Origin: Homalodisca vitripennis
Taxonomy: Eukaryota > Arthropoda > Insecta > Hemiptera > Cicadellidae
Assembly (NCBI RefSeq): GCF_021130785.1
Contig: NC_060213.1
Span: 130,152,001 to 130,216,000, forward strand
Direction of reading: 5' to 3'
Length of the DNA: 64,000 bases
Shown here: piece by piece, positions 23,490 to 36,275 of the stretch
Position numbering within the stretch: the stretch's first letter is position 1
Layout: every line of letters starts with the position of its first letter
Translations under genes and position numbers: made by a program
Notes under the pieces: generated by a model
What the model was told of the DNA's origin: nothing
What the model saw: the letters and a program-made list of their open reading frames with translations, nothing else
Database searches by the model: none

Positions 23490-25230
23490 AAAAAGGGTTT
23501 TAGTTAATTATTATACTAAATATATCATGTATTAAATTTCTTACAAATAATTTCAAAAAATATTACAAGTGTTAAATATATTATCTTGATAAGAAATTGG
23601 TGATAATAACTAGCTAAAAATACTGTACCATTAAAAAGTTTGGTCAGATGTAACTTCTCAGTTATTATAATATTTGGGCTGGGTATTTATTACTCCCACT
23701 TTTTAAGGGAAAAATGTAATTTTATAATCGAGCGCACAAAACTAGGGATTATATAAATTGCCTTGCCACTTTTAAATGAGGTTTTCTTAAAAATTTAAAA
23801 TATATCAATCAAAATTACAGGACCATTGTCAGCTGTCAGTTGTTGGAATTAGCCTATACAGCTTGTAGAACATGCTCTGGAAGGGTGACACAGACTTATG
23901 ACTCATTTGATTACCATGCTTAGTCCTCAGTCTCACTCAGTCAGTGTATAGATGTGTCTGGTGTCCTTTTATAATTGTAATTAATTGAAATTGTGCTTTT
24001 AAAATACAACTTAAAATTGCACAATATAATATGAAACTGTAATGTATAAAAGAATACATAATGTAAATGAAAAGAGAAAACTAAGATAATCTACTTTTAT
24101 GGCAACTCAATCAAAGTTTATTTTGGCTTGGTGGAGAAAACAGTTATATCCCTATTGTTATTTAATACTCAAGAGATCTTAAATCAATTTTTAATTAAAT
24201 TTTTAAATTAAATATTTTGAAATCTCACTGTTTAAATTACCTATATTATTGTAAGGTATTTATATGTTACAGAAAATAAATATTTTTTAAAATTTATTTT
24301 ATTTATTTATTTCAACACATAATTTTACAATCAACATGACTTATCGTTGAGGTCCATAATGAAGCTTAAATAAAGCAAGATACAAAATTCCATTACAGTT
24401 TGTATTAATTGTTTGCTTTGCTCAGTTTAGTTTATACTTTTACCAAAAGAAAAATATGTTGCGCTTTGTGTAGCTGTGGTGCTTCTATAAATCCAGATTT
24501 TAAATATTGGCATTTTATATAACATTATGGGGATAATGCATACATTATCCCGAGTATAAATAGATATTAAATTATATAACTGGATAACAATGAATAAAAT
24601 ATCACCCATCAACAAACAGCATCCTATAAATAGTTAAACATAAGCAATAAATCTCTGAACATTCAACAACAGCAATAAATATGTAACATTATATGCATCC
24701 TAGTTTTTCACAAAATGTGGTTGACCACTGAAATAACTAGGCTTTATCCAATCATTCACTTTATTTGCCTGTGCATGTGTATGTGTTTGGGTGTGTGTTT
24801 AGTTGTGATGCATAATATAACACTATAAATATAATACAATGTATAATTATACAGAATATAGTTATGGCAATTGTACAATATACTATATTCTTTTAGAACA
24901 ATCATCTTCAATAAAAGCTTTAAAGAAACAACATTATAACCATTCTGGCACAAATTAAAATTATGAAAATCTGATAATTTTAGTTAGCTTTAATAGTGTG
25001 AGGGCATTTAGCAGTGAATAAAGGTCAAACACTTTTATAATTAGTGTTTTATTGTATTTTCACACATTTTATAAATGCAATAAAGTTGTAATATACAAGT
25101 GCAGTTTTCAACCCATAACGATCTTCACTACCCAATAATGTTTTATGTGAATTATCTTATCACGATCACACACTTAACCTTATAATAAGATTTAAAAATT
25201 TAAAGAAAAATGAAATAGTAAGAAGTTTGT
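23490..25230. other. No feature seen
   Basis: AT-rich DNA without supportable genes, splice-site pairs or element ends. Confidence 0.4.
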
Positions 25231-25234
25231 TGAA

Positions 25235-25775
25235 CCAGATAGAAGAAAGATATAAGAGTGAAGGATGAATGAAATGCAGTTGTAAGAGGTATGTCCAGTC
25301 AGACAAAGTGGAAACAAGCTTAAACCAGACAGAAGAAAGATACTAAGAATGAAGGATGAATGAAATGCAGTTGTAAGAGGTATGTCCAGTCAGACAAAGT
25401 GGAAACAAGCTTAAACCAGACAGAAGAAAGATACTAAGAATGAAGGATGAATGAAATGCAGTTAGAAGAGGTATGCTCAGTCAGACAAAGTGGAAACAAG
25501 CTTAAACTAGATGGAAGAAAGTTACTAAGAATGAAGGATGAATGAAATGCAGTTGTAAGAGGTGTGCCCAGTCAGACAAAGTGGAAACAAGCTTAAACTA
25601 GATGGAAGAAAGTTACTAAGAATGAAGGATGAATGAAATGCAGTTGTAAGAGGTATGCCCAGTCAGACAAAGTGGAAACAAGCTTAAACTAGATGGAAGA
25701 AAGTTACTAAGAATGAAGGATGAATGAAATGCAGTTGTAAGAGGTATGCCCAGTCAGACAAAGGGGAGATAAGCT
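25235..25775. repeat. 91-bp tandem minisatellite, about 6 copies
   Basis: The marker segment CCAGTCAGACAAAG recurs at a constant 91-bp spacing (the preceding base group starts at 25291, 25382, 25473, 25564, 25655 and 25746). Units share GAATGAAGGATGAATGAAAT and AAACAAGCTTAAAC. Divergence is a few bases per unit; the first and last units are partial. No open frame spans units. Confidence 0.85.
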
Positions 25776-26283
25776 TGATGACTCAATGATAAGGACAGGC
25801 TGATAAGGCACAGAGGTGTGAAGATAAAGAGGCTATGCTCTGGAATGTGCTGCTTCAACATCTGTAATACTCCCTAAACTGGAAAGAAATGTTCATTCCA
25901 TAATTTAATTTAATATCTGAAATTTCCCAACTCTTTTATATTTATTGGTTTTTGAATGGAGTAGTTTTTGTTTTTAATCAGAACCTTCCTGTGGAAGCAA
26001 TGAGTATTTTGAACGTTTTCTGTTTTATGTTATTTGTTTTGGTGAAAAAGTTTGATATATATTTACAATTCTTTTAAAGTCGTGTAGTCTCTTCATATTT
26101 TTTTTTATTGATCCTATGGGATGATTAATTAATAACATAAATTAAATTATCTCAAAGACTTTCATAAGATTATCCTTAACACAATAGTCAGTTCATTTTT
26201 CTCTATGAACCATTAAGTAAACATAAATGGATCTCCTGTTGTCCATCTTCATGAATTCTATTGATTTATTTTCTGTTGACAAG

Positions 26284-26399
26284 TTCATACCACATGGCCA
26301 CTCTTGAATCAAAGACATATACAGCATGCAGCTAAAGAAGATTCGAGTGCAGCTTTACCTTATATGGAGGCATCCTTGGAATCTGAACTTAGTAATGAG
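26284..26399 (+). CDS. Possible orphan exon, unidentified
   Basis: After a plausible acceptor (tttctgttgacaag) the frame reads HTTWPLLNQRHIQHAAKEDS, then SAALPYMEASLESELSNE, open to a donor (GAG/gtataa). Amino-acid composition and codon use look protein-like, unlike the neighbouring DNA. It would enter in phase 1 and leave in phase 0, which does not match the possible exon at 9870-9934. I do not recognise the protein. Confidence 0.35.
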
Positions 26400-26537
26400 G
26401 TATAACTTGTAGTTCACATCACATATAAAAAGGTTTATTTTAATGTCTGTTATACTGTTATATTATTTTGATTGTTATAAAAAAATCTGTTTTGACGGAT
26501 AGCAGGGTAATGTTTTTTAATAAGAAAGGATATTCTT

Positions 26538-26904
26538 ATGTTAATGAAGGACTGGGAGTTCTTGATTTTTAAGACTGTAATACATAAATTATAAAAATTT
26601 TAAATTAAAATTATTATTGGGGCAACTATGTTTTTATTCGTTATTGATTATTAATGCTAAGTGCTATGTAATTGATATATTTAAGTATATTAAAAAAAGA
26701 GAAAGTGTGGTTGTAGATATTGTGTTAATGACGGACTGGGAGTTCCTGAATTTTTTAAGATTGTAATACATAAATTATAAAAATGTTAAATTAAAATTAT
26801 TATTGGGGCATCTATTTATGATTCGTTATTGATTATTAATGCTAAGTGCTATGTAATTGATATATTTAAGTATATTAAAAAAAGAGAAAGTGTGGTTGTA
26901 GATA
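26538..26904. repeat. 184-bp tandem duplication
   Basis: Two direct copies, about 26538-26721 and 26722-26904, share ACTGGGAGTT (26551 and 26735), TTATTATTGGGGCA and the A-rich GAGAAAGTGTGG end. The few differences suggest a fairly recent event. There is no coding potential. Confidence 0.75.
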
Positions 26905-26909
26905 TATTG

Positions 26910-28210
26910 TAGAGATGAGAGTTTTTTGTGTATTTTTGTCAGTGTTTGCAATTCTGAGTATGGTCAGCCTTTTTCCAAATATGATTTAATTGGATTAAAA
27001 ATGTTTGTATCCTACCAAAATGATTTTTAATTCTAGAACACGGATGATGATAAGGTCCTGAAGTTTATGTTGATGCTTTGGGTTTTATTGTATATCCAGT
27101 AATCTACAAAGAGAAGTTGAAAGATGTTGTGTTCATATTCTCTTCTGTAGATATACCCCTCTTAATTGTTGAATATACCAATAAAAAGGTCTCATTGATG
27201 TAAAAATATTTCCCAAAATACTTTTTCTTTATGCTATAATAATACATAACAGTGGAGACTTAGGGATCACCTGTTTTATTGCATTTACAGTATCAAGTTT
27301 TCAGAGTACAAAATTTATTTTCAACAATGTTTTGAGTGTAATCTCTACTTTCAGTATTTTGTGTTGTGGCACATCTCTCCAAAATGTAAATTCACTTTGT
27401 ATGTTCTGTATAAACATCTACAAAAATTCAACTGGGTTAATATCTAAAACACATAATAATATGCATTTTTTAAATATTTAAACTCAATTTCAGTATGAAG
27501 GGAATACAATGGAATTTGATGGGTACAAAAGTGAATTCTTCTTTAAATTTTTTCCATCAGCTGATCTACAGTATCTTAAAATATGAAATTAAATATAATG
27601 TATTGAAATAATGTTTAGTTATTTTTAACACACAACCTAAAAGATCTAGGTAAATTAGAAGTTTATTCAAAAATTGTACTTAATTTTAAACAATAATCAC
27701 ATCAAAAGATTTAATTTCCAGAATGGATAAAGGTTGGTAAAAATATTGATAGTTTTAATCAATTTCTAAACATTTGATAAAACAGTAGTTTTTGACTTGG
27801 TTGTACGGATGAATCCAATAGTTTGAACAGTGTGAGCTAGTGTATAAAGATTAGTCTCTATAATCTGCCAACTGGCCAGCAGTTAGTTTTAGTGCTGGGG
27901 GAATGGTATGACTATGAACCAATTCTAGGGACCGTTGATCAATTGAGCCAATTATGGTCAGCTTTGTCTTAATAGGTCTAGACTGTAGAAGGCATGGACA
28001 TGTTTAGAATGCATAAGCTGCTTCACATTGAAATTTTCATTGTGACTATAATGTTTATATAAGTTTACTACATAGCCTGTCATTACAACCACTGCGTACA
28101 GAGTTTACAAGGATTTGGTATAGTAAATTGGGATTTGCATGTTGATTAAGTTGTTAAAGAAATTACCTCCGGTTTTTTTATTTACAGAATGTCAAAAATT
28201 TGCTCAATTG
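26910..28210. other. No feature seen
   Basis: AT-rich DNA with no supportable feature. Confidence 0.4.
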
Positions 28211-28214
28211 ATAC

Positions 28215-28890
28215 TTTAAGACTCCTTTATTTTGCTTAATTGCGTTTGGCTTACGCATTTATGGTGCTACATCAAAATTCAATTTAAATAGGATAATAAT
28301 ACTACAAAAAAGGTGTATTCGTATTATTTTGGACTTTGATCGGATTGATACAGTAAAAATTAAATTTTCTAGTTTGGATATCATGACAGTTTATAGTCAT
28401 TAAATGTACCAAGCTATTTTCTACACTAATCAATTAATGAAAGCTAACGTACTACCTTTATTAGGAAGCAATTATTGTTATAATACTAGACAAATGGGCA
28501 ATATAGCAACTGAATACCATAAATTGAAACTTTTTAAAAAGAAAAAAACTTACATTGGTGCAAAATATTTAACCAATCTCCCTACATATATAAAAAATGA
28601 AGTGTTTAAAAAGTTCAAATATTATCTAAAAGATAACTTTATTAATAAAACTTTATGTGATTTTGAAGCATAGCTTTGTGTTGTTTATGAGATTTTAAGT
28701 ATTGTAAAATAGTCTTCTATTGAATTTGTTTTTGCTGCATTGTTTGGGGTAAGAACACATTAGTCAAAACACAATTATAATATAATCCTTAGTCAGAATA
28801 TATAATTGTTATTTTATTGTAAATGCTTGACACAATTCATGTACTTTTTATGTACTAACATTAATAAAGATATCTCAATTCAATTCAATA
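28215..28890 (+). mobile_element. LINE 3' fragment (reverse transcriptase C-terminus)
   Basis: Positions about 28235-28400 give the thumb region (LNRIIILQKRCIRIILDF, SSLDIMTVYSH) up to a stop. The frame 28404-28673 continues with YCYNTRQMGN and KYLTNLPTYIKNEVFKKFK, the usual C-terminal end of non-LTR polymerases. The 3' end has TTAATAAAGATATCTC followed by AATTC repeats (28860-28888). It is 5'-truncated with at least one stop, so it is inactive. Confidence 0.75.
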
Positions 28891-28899
28891 TAAACATCC

Positions 28900-31825
28900 C
28901 ATTGGTTGTTTCCTACATTGTTTCATGAACTATTGATATTGTTTGTACATGAGTTGACCAACTGCAAGACTTCAGTGGTGAGTGAATTAAACAATATCAA
29001 TCAATCTTTATTTATTGATTACACAAACAGCACATAGAGAATTGTTACATTTTTGTTGCCATAATTATTGCAATCTGTTGTAAATTTTTACATAATTTGT
29101 CATACAAAATAAGACTAATATAAGATGTGACAATACAGTATCAGCTGCTGCAGTAGAGTTTATATTATGGGATGATAATTATTAAAATCGTTATAATGGA
29201 AGACAAGAAGAACATCATTCATTTCACATTGTAAAAGCTGTGTAAAAGACTGGTGTAAGTTTTGTTGAGTCAGTGGAAGCACTCAGGTCATCGACTGAAA
29301 GTGAGGAGTGATGAATGGAGGATTGGTCAGTGTGAAGTAATGTGAAGCAGATGGGAAAGAGAGAGAGGAGGAGGAGGAGGAGGAGGAGAATGAAGGGGGA
29401 GGGGAGGGAGGGACTGAGTGCAAGCCATGTGTGAAACAGGGAGATACTCAGCTTCCTAGTATCTGACAAGGAGAGAGATAACAAAGCTCTGTGTGTTCAC
29501 CAGGGGCCCAGAGGCTTGCTTTTGATGGTTAGAGCATTTGTAGAATGTGGTGAGACAAGAAATTGATCTTGAAAGAACAAAAAGACAGGAATGGTCTTGT
29601 TCTAAAATCAAATAGAACCTATTATCTGAATATAAAACTTAGAACGTTTTGATTATTTTATTTAATACATAAGTAATAATTGATGGAAACTGTTTCATTT
29701 TATCATAAACATGGGAAACGTCATTGAATTTTACATACTAATTAATAATAGTAAACAGAGTTAAGGTTACATAGAATTATTACTAGTTTATCTCTATCTT
29801 GTGTGGTCTGTATTTATATAAATTTTACATATTTGTATAATATTCATAGGTTTTACTAATAATTTATAGGATGAATCGTTTATTTAAAACCATTTCATAA
29901 ATTATCTGCCATACTAAACCAGGTAAATATTAAATTAAACAGCTCAGAATAACATTACAATATTATTTATAGACTTGGCTGGTAATGAGAATAATGTTCA
30001 ATACTAAATATAATAAAATATTATAAAGTGTATATTTAAAAGTCTTAAGTTTAAACTATGTAAAAATATAGTATTTTGCTATTTATTCATATTTTGGTAA
30101 ACTCAGACTGATAACACTTTATTCCAAACAAATACTCGTATTCACGAGTACATGTTTTAAATATTAAAATGTATATTTTAAAAATACATGTAGTACAAAG
30201 TGAAGTATTATACAACTGTTATGACCGAATCAAACTTGTAGGATGTGCTTTTTCATTTAAAATTTCACTGTTTTATCAATTTTCTTTATCTATGTATAGG
30301 ATTCTTATATTTTGTAATTAGTAATTTTTAATCATAAAAAAAGTATTAGTTTATGAACTTGCAAACATATAACTTAAAAGTTGTTCTATGTCTAGTCTAT
30401 GCATTTCAAGGTACATTTTGACATTACATTCTCCCTTAAAATTGAGGTGATTAGAATATTGAACACCCGAAGATGGTTCATTAGCTCACATTTTTATATA
30501 AAATTATAATTGTATTTTATTTATGTTTTGGAAATCTTTGGTAGAGCTAAGTTCAAAATGAAGAAATCATTAAAATACTTAGTAGGGGTTTATTGTTTAG
30601 GTCTGTTTGTTAATACGATGGATGAATCGAGTCATATGCCTTGTAAGTAGCCTTGCAAAGGTCTTGTAGAACCCAACCTCTAGGTCTGTACCAGAGTGAA
30701 TCACACTACTATTTATGTCTGATGTGTGTGATGTCACTTCCCGTGATATGCTACATGGTGCCTCTTGTCTCTGGTTCCAGATGGACAGCAGTGAATAGTG
30801 ATCACTACTGTAGAGGTGTGAATTATTCAAAAACAATGTAATTATTAATACAAAAACTACAAATTGAGAAAACACACGGGCAGTTGTTAGTTCTTCTATT
30901 TTCTTATATCTTAAATAACAAAAACTCAGATTATAAATTATTATGTCTGAACTCTTTACTTCCCCTTATTAATAATAATTTAGGAGAACTCTGAACATAG
31001 TGGGCAGGTCTAATATAAAAGTCTTTGATGAAACTAAATGAACAGTGTACATTGACCATATCAGTGTGCATAGATAGAATTGCAAAAAGTTATGATGTTA
31101 AAATAAACATATTTTTAACATTTATATATTAATTTTGTAGAAATGTTTTCATCAATTTGTAGCCGTAATATGTGAGGAATGATAGTAAATTGTGTTTTAT
31201 ATATTATCCATAATTTATATTTAATTCAATATTTTTAAAATGATTTGTTGGAAGAATGACTGAAGCTGCAGTGGAAGTTTCTATTGTCACGTTGGAGGCC
31301 TCATGAAGCAAACTAAACTCTCCGAGCCGAGGTTGCAAGTCCAGAACATTGTAAATGGTTTAAAGTACAGTGCCTCCTAGACAGATTTTTGCAGTAGGTT
31401 TTTCACACACAGATACTATTTTAACCACTCTATAACATCAACACAGGATATGAATATTTAAAATGATTTTTTGGCAGAGTCTATAATAATTCAAATACAC
31501 TTTGAAAAGACACTTCCTAGCATAGATGGCTGTAGCTACTGAGACATACGGAATCAATGACAGAAAATGGGTTAAAAATTGTTAAATTTTGTTATATAAT
31601 ATGCTTTTTTTTTGCATTTTTTATCCTAAAATTTGCCGATTTACAAGTTATGAAATTTTTTTGAAATGTCTATTTTCTCTCTTAACTCTAGAGAGCTTTT
31701 ATGTCTTGTTGACAAGTTTAAACTTATGAAACAAGCGCAAGAGGACAAGAATGGCCTTATCAATTGCTTAACTAAAGCTTAACTTACAATAAATAATTTA
31801 TCGTCACTGCATGCCGGGCTTGGAA
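28900..31825. other. No gene recognised; GGA microsatellite
   Basis: AT-rich DNA with a purine-rich (GAGGAG)n stretch at about 29365-29405, whose complement gives the low-complexity minus-strand frame at 29224-29484. The frames near 30597-30875 lack motifs. Nothing else is supportable. Confidence 0.35.
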
Positions 31826-31832
31826 TTCCCTT

Positions 31833-33535
31833 CAGAATCAGAATCAGAATATCTTTATTGTCATTTGTCAATATTACAATTGCTATAGACAACGTCAATA
31901 TAACTAATATAATAAATAAAAATGTTATAAGGCTACTTAGTTTATTTGAATGTCATTAACTGATATAATATATTGAACTAATTCGTACAGTGTATTTGTC
32001 AATTTAAAAAAATGTAACTGTAGTATTAGTAAATACATAACAAAATAAATAGTTGAAACAATGAATTAAATTACAACTAATCAACAACTCCATTCCAGGC
32101 CTAAGGAAGGTAACAATTCGTAGCAAAAAATTCTTCAAGGGAATAAAATGCCTTACTTATAAGCCAGTTCGACAGTTTAGCTGCGAATGGTTGAAGTTCT
32201 AAGCTTCTAAATGTTTGAGGTAATTTGTTAAAACATTTAATTTGTAAATATTTATGGCTAACTAATGTTTTCCTAAGTCTAGAGGAAGGTGCAACAATAT
32301 CCCGAGCTCCCCTAGTGTCATAATCATGAATTTCATCAAAGCAGATAAAGTCTTCAAAATTCTCCTTTACATATATTACATTTTGAAATATGAAAATACC
32401 AGGAACAGTCATTATATTGTAGTCAATAAAGCATTGTTTACAATCATCTTGATAACCCAAATTGGCTAAAATTCTTACTGCCTTTCTTTGCCACGCAAAA
32501 ACTTGACTGGCACCCCTACTGTTACCCCAGAGCATTGAGGCATAAAGTAAGTGTGAGTGAAAGTCACTGAAATAAGAAGAGAGCAACATATTTCTACCAA
32601 CACAGTTTTGTAATTTACGTAACAGAAAACAAGCCTTAGATAGTTTAGAAATTACTGAGTTAGTTTGAGCTTCCCATGATAGTTTTTGATCTAATGTTAC
32701 TCCAAGTAATTTCACTGGCTTAATACAGCTCTCTGCTATGTGCAACTTTTTTAATGTGAAACAAATTGTTTCAGTTTTATCCCCATTGACTTTAAGATGG
32801 TTGACATCAAACCACGAGTTTGCAATTTCCATCACTCGGTCACTTTGTGCTTCCACTTCTTGGAAAACTTTGCCAGTAACTAAAAAAGAAGTGTCATCTG
32901 CATATAGAATAGTCTTACATGGAATATTGGTTGGCAGATCATTTATATACATAATAAACAAGAGTGGGCCCAAAACTGACCCCTGTGGAACCCCAGCAAG
33001 GACCTCCTGAAATGAGGATTCTGAACCGGCCACTGAGACTTTGTGTAATCTGCCACAAAGATAAGTTTTAAGGAAGTGCAACAGTTTATCATCAATACCA
33101 TAGTATTTCAGTTTACTCAGTAGAGTTTCATGTGATATACTATCAAAGGCCTTACTGAGATCCACAAGAGTCATATTAACATATTCACAGTTCTCAAAGC
33201 TATTTATGATATTAGTTACAACTTCATTTAGAGCTTTAGTTGTAGATCGACCAGAACGAAAGCCAAATTGGCTATTACTTAAAATGTTATATAGATCAAA
33301 GAATTCTAACAGTTGGTTCTTAATGCATGACTCCATTATTTTTGAAAACACAGATACAATACATATTGTTCTATAGTTGTCAATACATGATTTATTACCT
33401 TTCTTAAAAAGAGGTATACTCCTAGACTTTTTTAAGCAATCTGGAAATTTAGAACAGTGAAATGAAAGATTGATCAAAAATGTTAATGGCTTAACAATAG
33501 CATCATTATTATGTTTATTAACCATATGATATGGT
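31833..33535 (-). mobile_element. 5'-truncated LINE, minus strand, well preserved
   Basis: The element spans the reverse transcriptase frame and a 3' untranslated region that ends, on the minus strand, in AATAAAGATATTCTG with repeated ATTCTG (31833-31861), a typical non-LTR tail. The endonuclease and ORF1 are absent and the 5' boundary lies near 33535. This is the freshest LINE copy in the window. Confidence 0.8.
32101..33525 (-). CDS. Non-LTR retrotransposon reverse transcriptase, 474 codons open
   Basis: Uninterrupted frame with the polymerase motifs in order: NYRTICIVSVFSKIME (residues 50 onward), FGFRSGRSTT (87-96), LVDLSKAFD (120-128), GVPQGSVLGP (178-187), catalytic YADD (208-211), KLLGVTLDQKLSW, then a C-terminal domain with YDTRGARDI and the end WLISKAFYSLEEFF. 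It lacks the endonuclease domain, so it is 5'-truncated, and the ATG is just the first in frame. The protein would copy element RNA at a nicked target site. YRTICIVS stands in place of the usual YRPISLLS. It is unlikely to be expressed on its own. Confidence 0.8.
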   Translation of the reverse strand: MVNKHNNDAIVKPLTFLINLSFHCSKFPDCLKKSRSIPLFKKGNKSCIDNYRTICIVSVFSKIMESCIKNQLLEFFDLYNILSNSQFGFRSGRSTTKALNEVVTNIINSFENCEYVNMTLVDLSKAFDSISHETLLSKLKYYGIDDKLLHFLKTYLCGRLHKVSVAGSESSFQEVLAGVPQGSVLGPLLFIMYINDLPTNIPCKTILYADDTSFLVTGKVFQEVEAQSDRVMEIANSWFDVNHLKVNGDKTETICFTLKKLHIAESCIKPVKLLGVTLDQKLSWEAQTNSVISKLSKACFLLRKLQNCVGRNMLLSSYFSDFHSHLLYASMLWGNSRGASQVFAWQRKAVRILANLGYQDDCKQCFIDYNIMTVPGIFIFQNVIYVKENFEDFICFDEIHDYDTRGARDIVAPSSRLRKTLVSHKYLQIKCFNKLPQTFRSLELQPFAAKLSNWLISKAFYSLEEFFATNCYLP

Positions 33536-33612
33536 TATTATATTTTATAAAGCATAGCTGATATTAATTCTTTTAGCGTTACTACATTTTATTGTTTTCT
33601 CTAAGTTAATGT

Positions 33613-33832
33613 TAGTAGAACCTGACTGTAACATCAATATCTGCCCACTGTCTCTAATTTTAGTAAAATGTTGTCAGAGCCACACCCTATTAAAGATGTA
33701 TTAAATGAGGAATCCATCGTTTATTCTCCATTCCATTATCTCAAAGTAGAACCTGATGTTAAAATCAATATCTGCCCGTTGTCCACAATTTCTGTAAAAT
33801 GTCTGTCAGAGCCACACCCATTAAAGATGCAT
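33613..33832. repeat. Imperfect direct repeat, two copies about 133 bp apart
   Basis: Copies at about 33613-33698 and 33746-33832 share TAGAACCTGA, AATCAATATCTGCCC, GTAAAATG and GTCAGAGCCACACCC followed by TTAAAGATG. Differences are scattered. The function is unknown. Confidence 0.6.
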
Positions 33833-33869
33833 TGCATGATTAAGCCACTTTTTATACGTCTATCTTATT

Positions 33870-35734
33870 GTTAGGGTGGTGTTACAATGTCTGTCTACAG
33901 TTTACTTCTCACTTTTTAACTCGAGTAAAAAGTAACATCGAGTAAATCCTTATCAACTGGAAGAGTGAGTGGCCGGCCAAGTTTTTAATTGACATTATTA
34001 ACCTTTGTAGTTCATGGTTCAGAAGACCTCATCTAGTTTGATTATGAGCTTGTTATTAAACACTATGCTATAATCCTGAATATGTTAATACAGGGTGTAA
34101 CAAAAAAGGTTGTTGGGCTGGCTATGCATTTTGAGATTCTGTGTGATTCTAAGCTAAAACAAAGAATAATTTTGTTTCAATTTCCACTTTGTTTAGCAGC
34201 TATACACCATTTTGTTTTTTTTTTTGCTGTTGTTAAAACAATTTTATCTTTCTTGTTATCTTTGCAATTGTTACAAAATTTGGCAAATAGGTCCATGTGA
34301 GAATGTGTTATATCTGAAAAATATATTTTTTTGTTAGTTTTAAATTTTCAAAATTGCGGCCATTTCATTTTTGTTTTATAAAATATCTAATAAACCACTG
34401 TTTTTATCAAAATTTTATAAGACACATAAGAGGCACATTTCGAAGGATACGTCATTTGTAAAAATCTGTTTAGAAATTACTATTTTTTGGAAAATTTTTA
34501 TGACACATAAAAATGAATGGCCCAAAATTTTACAGTATTTTAACAGCTTGTTATTTAAATCAATTTTTGCTGTAGTTAAAATGCAACACTGAAACTGACT
34601 ATTGAACCTCTAACACCTAATAAATGTAAAAATAACCAAATTAACATATATATTTTAACACCAAATTTTAAAACAATAGTGTAAAATCTGTGTATTCAAT
34701 TTGATATGTTTTTGGTACAAGACTAAGTATCATACAGACAAATTGATTACAGCTAAGTCAAAAAGAATAAGCCTTGTTAAAATATCACCACATTTATCTA
34801 TCTTGAAACTATTATAGTTCATATTAAATATATGAAGTTGAATCTAGCATTTATTGTTATTGCAATAAGTTTGGTACTAATATTTTGTTAAAAGATAAGG
34901 TTAAAAAAATTAACTGCGGAAGATTTTAACAATGTTTGAACCAATTTAACAAATGTTTTAGATAAGCGAATGAATATTACAAGAGTAGACAGAGTTGATT
35001 CATAAATTTAGATTAAATTCATGCTTTTGATAACAGCTAATTTAATCTGTGTTTAATGTCTGTGTGGTTATCATTACAATACAATGTATTCATTGTGTTT
35101 CATTTGATGTTCTCATATAATGCCAGGGGATTAAATAAATTCAGTAAACTCCCTTTATAATAAGCTAAGCTAACAAAAAAAGGTTTTCTTTTATTAATTT
35201 GTATTCAGTATAGTTGTTCTTAGTATCAATCAAGAAATTAGTTACATTTTTCTCACATCAAAATGTGGTATTGTAGTTTATAAAGATCAAACTTTGATTT
35301 TTTTTATTTTTAATGTAATATTTCTTTAATGTGCTACTTAAGTTAATTAGTAAACTTTATTTAATTAAACATTGTTTGGTTGATTTTTAGTTGGATTTAA
35401 AATAAAACAAAAATGTCTTGTTTGGTGAGATCTGGAAAAATTGGAAAAAATTTAATAAATGTGGAAAAACGAAAATTTGTTGGTCTTTTTTGTATTTTGG
35501 TAGACACTCTGTGTAGTATTTAGCATAACTTGTAGAAAGCTACCAAATGAAGGGTGCCGCTATCGCCGATCACTAATGTTTTGGGAACATAAATCACTGT
35601 CTCGCCAAATTAGGACTGTAGATAAAATCAGGATCGTTTGTGAGCCCGCTTTGCCTTGCATGAGGATCCTTTATTAGTTTAACGAGCTTTTAAATAAATA
35701 TCTGTCTGGAAATCTCTTGGATTTTTTTGCACTC

Positions 35735-35786
<52 letters not shown>

Positions 35787-35990
35787 GCAATTACGTTTTG
35801 AAGCTTCTGAAACACATATTTCAATTAACATAACCTTTTAGGTACTTTGTTATTATTCGGAGACTACTATTTTTGGACGAGTTTTCCGTATAGTTATGTC
35901 ACTAGTACTTCCCTTGTTCCATAATGAATCGAAATATACGCGATGAGTCATACATACTTCCTGTCGCACAATGGCCTCTAAATAGGCCTA
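33870..35990. other. No gene; 48-nt poly(T) tract
   Basis: AT-rich DNA. A pure T run at 35738-35785 could be the reversed poly(A) tail of a retroposed sequence, or simple slippage. I could not identify an element beside it. Frames at 34082-34592 are low complexity. Confidence 0.35.
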
Positions 35991-36119
35991 GACGAGCGAC
36001 CCTTCAAGTAGGCCTAGAGTACGCATCACTTTCGAATAGTTAATTGTTGTTCTTTTAGTTTTTGTTTTCATTGAATGCCGTGAGCTTGGTTATTAATTTA
36101 TGATTTTTACCGTGAATGA

Positions 36120-36275
36120 TTATCTTCGCCTCTGGGATTTACTTCGAACTGAAGAGTAAAGTTTTTCATCGGCAGAATGCGTGTGGCGATCGGGAGTAGC
36201 GGCGACTGGTGGCGATGTATTCAACTCAATTCTCGACGACATCGCTTACTCTTGGGAGGCAGAATATGGTAACCG
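36120..36275 (+). promoter_or_regulatory. Candidate 5' untranslated exon/promoter of the integrin gene
   Basis: This stretch is unusually GC-rich for the window (GCGATCGGGAGTAGCGGCGA) and ends at a donor-like GAATATG/gtaacc near 36271. The integrin start exon at 41200 directly follows ttgattgcag, which could be an acceptor, so a non-coding first exon about 5 kb upstream is plausible. No core promoter motif was found; this is inference only. Confidence 0.3.

Noticed and set aside
29224..29484. Minus-strand leucine/serine-rich frame
   Set aside because: Produced by a (GGA)n microsatellite; no motif.
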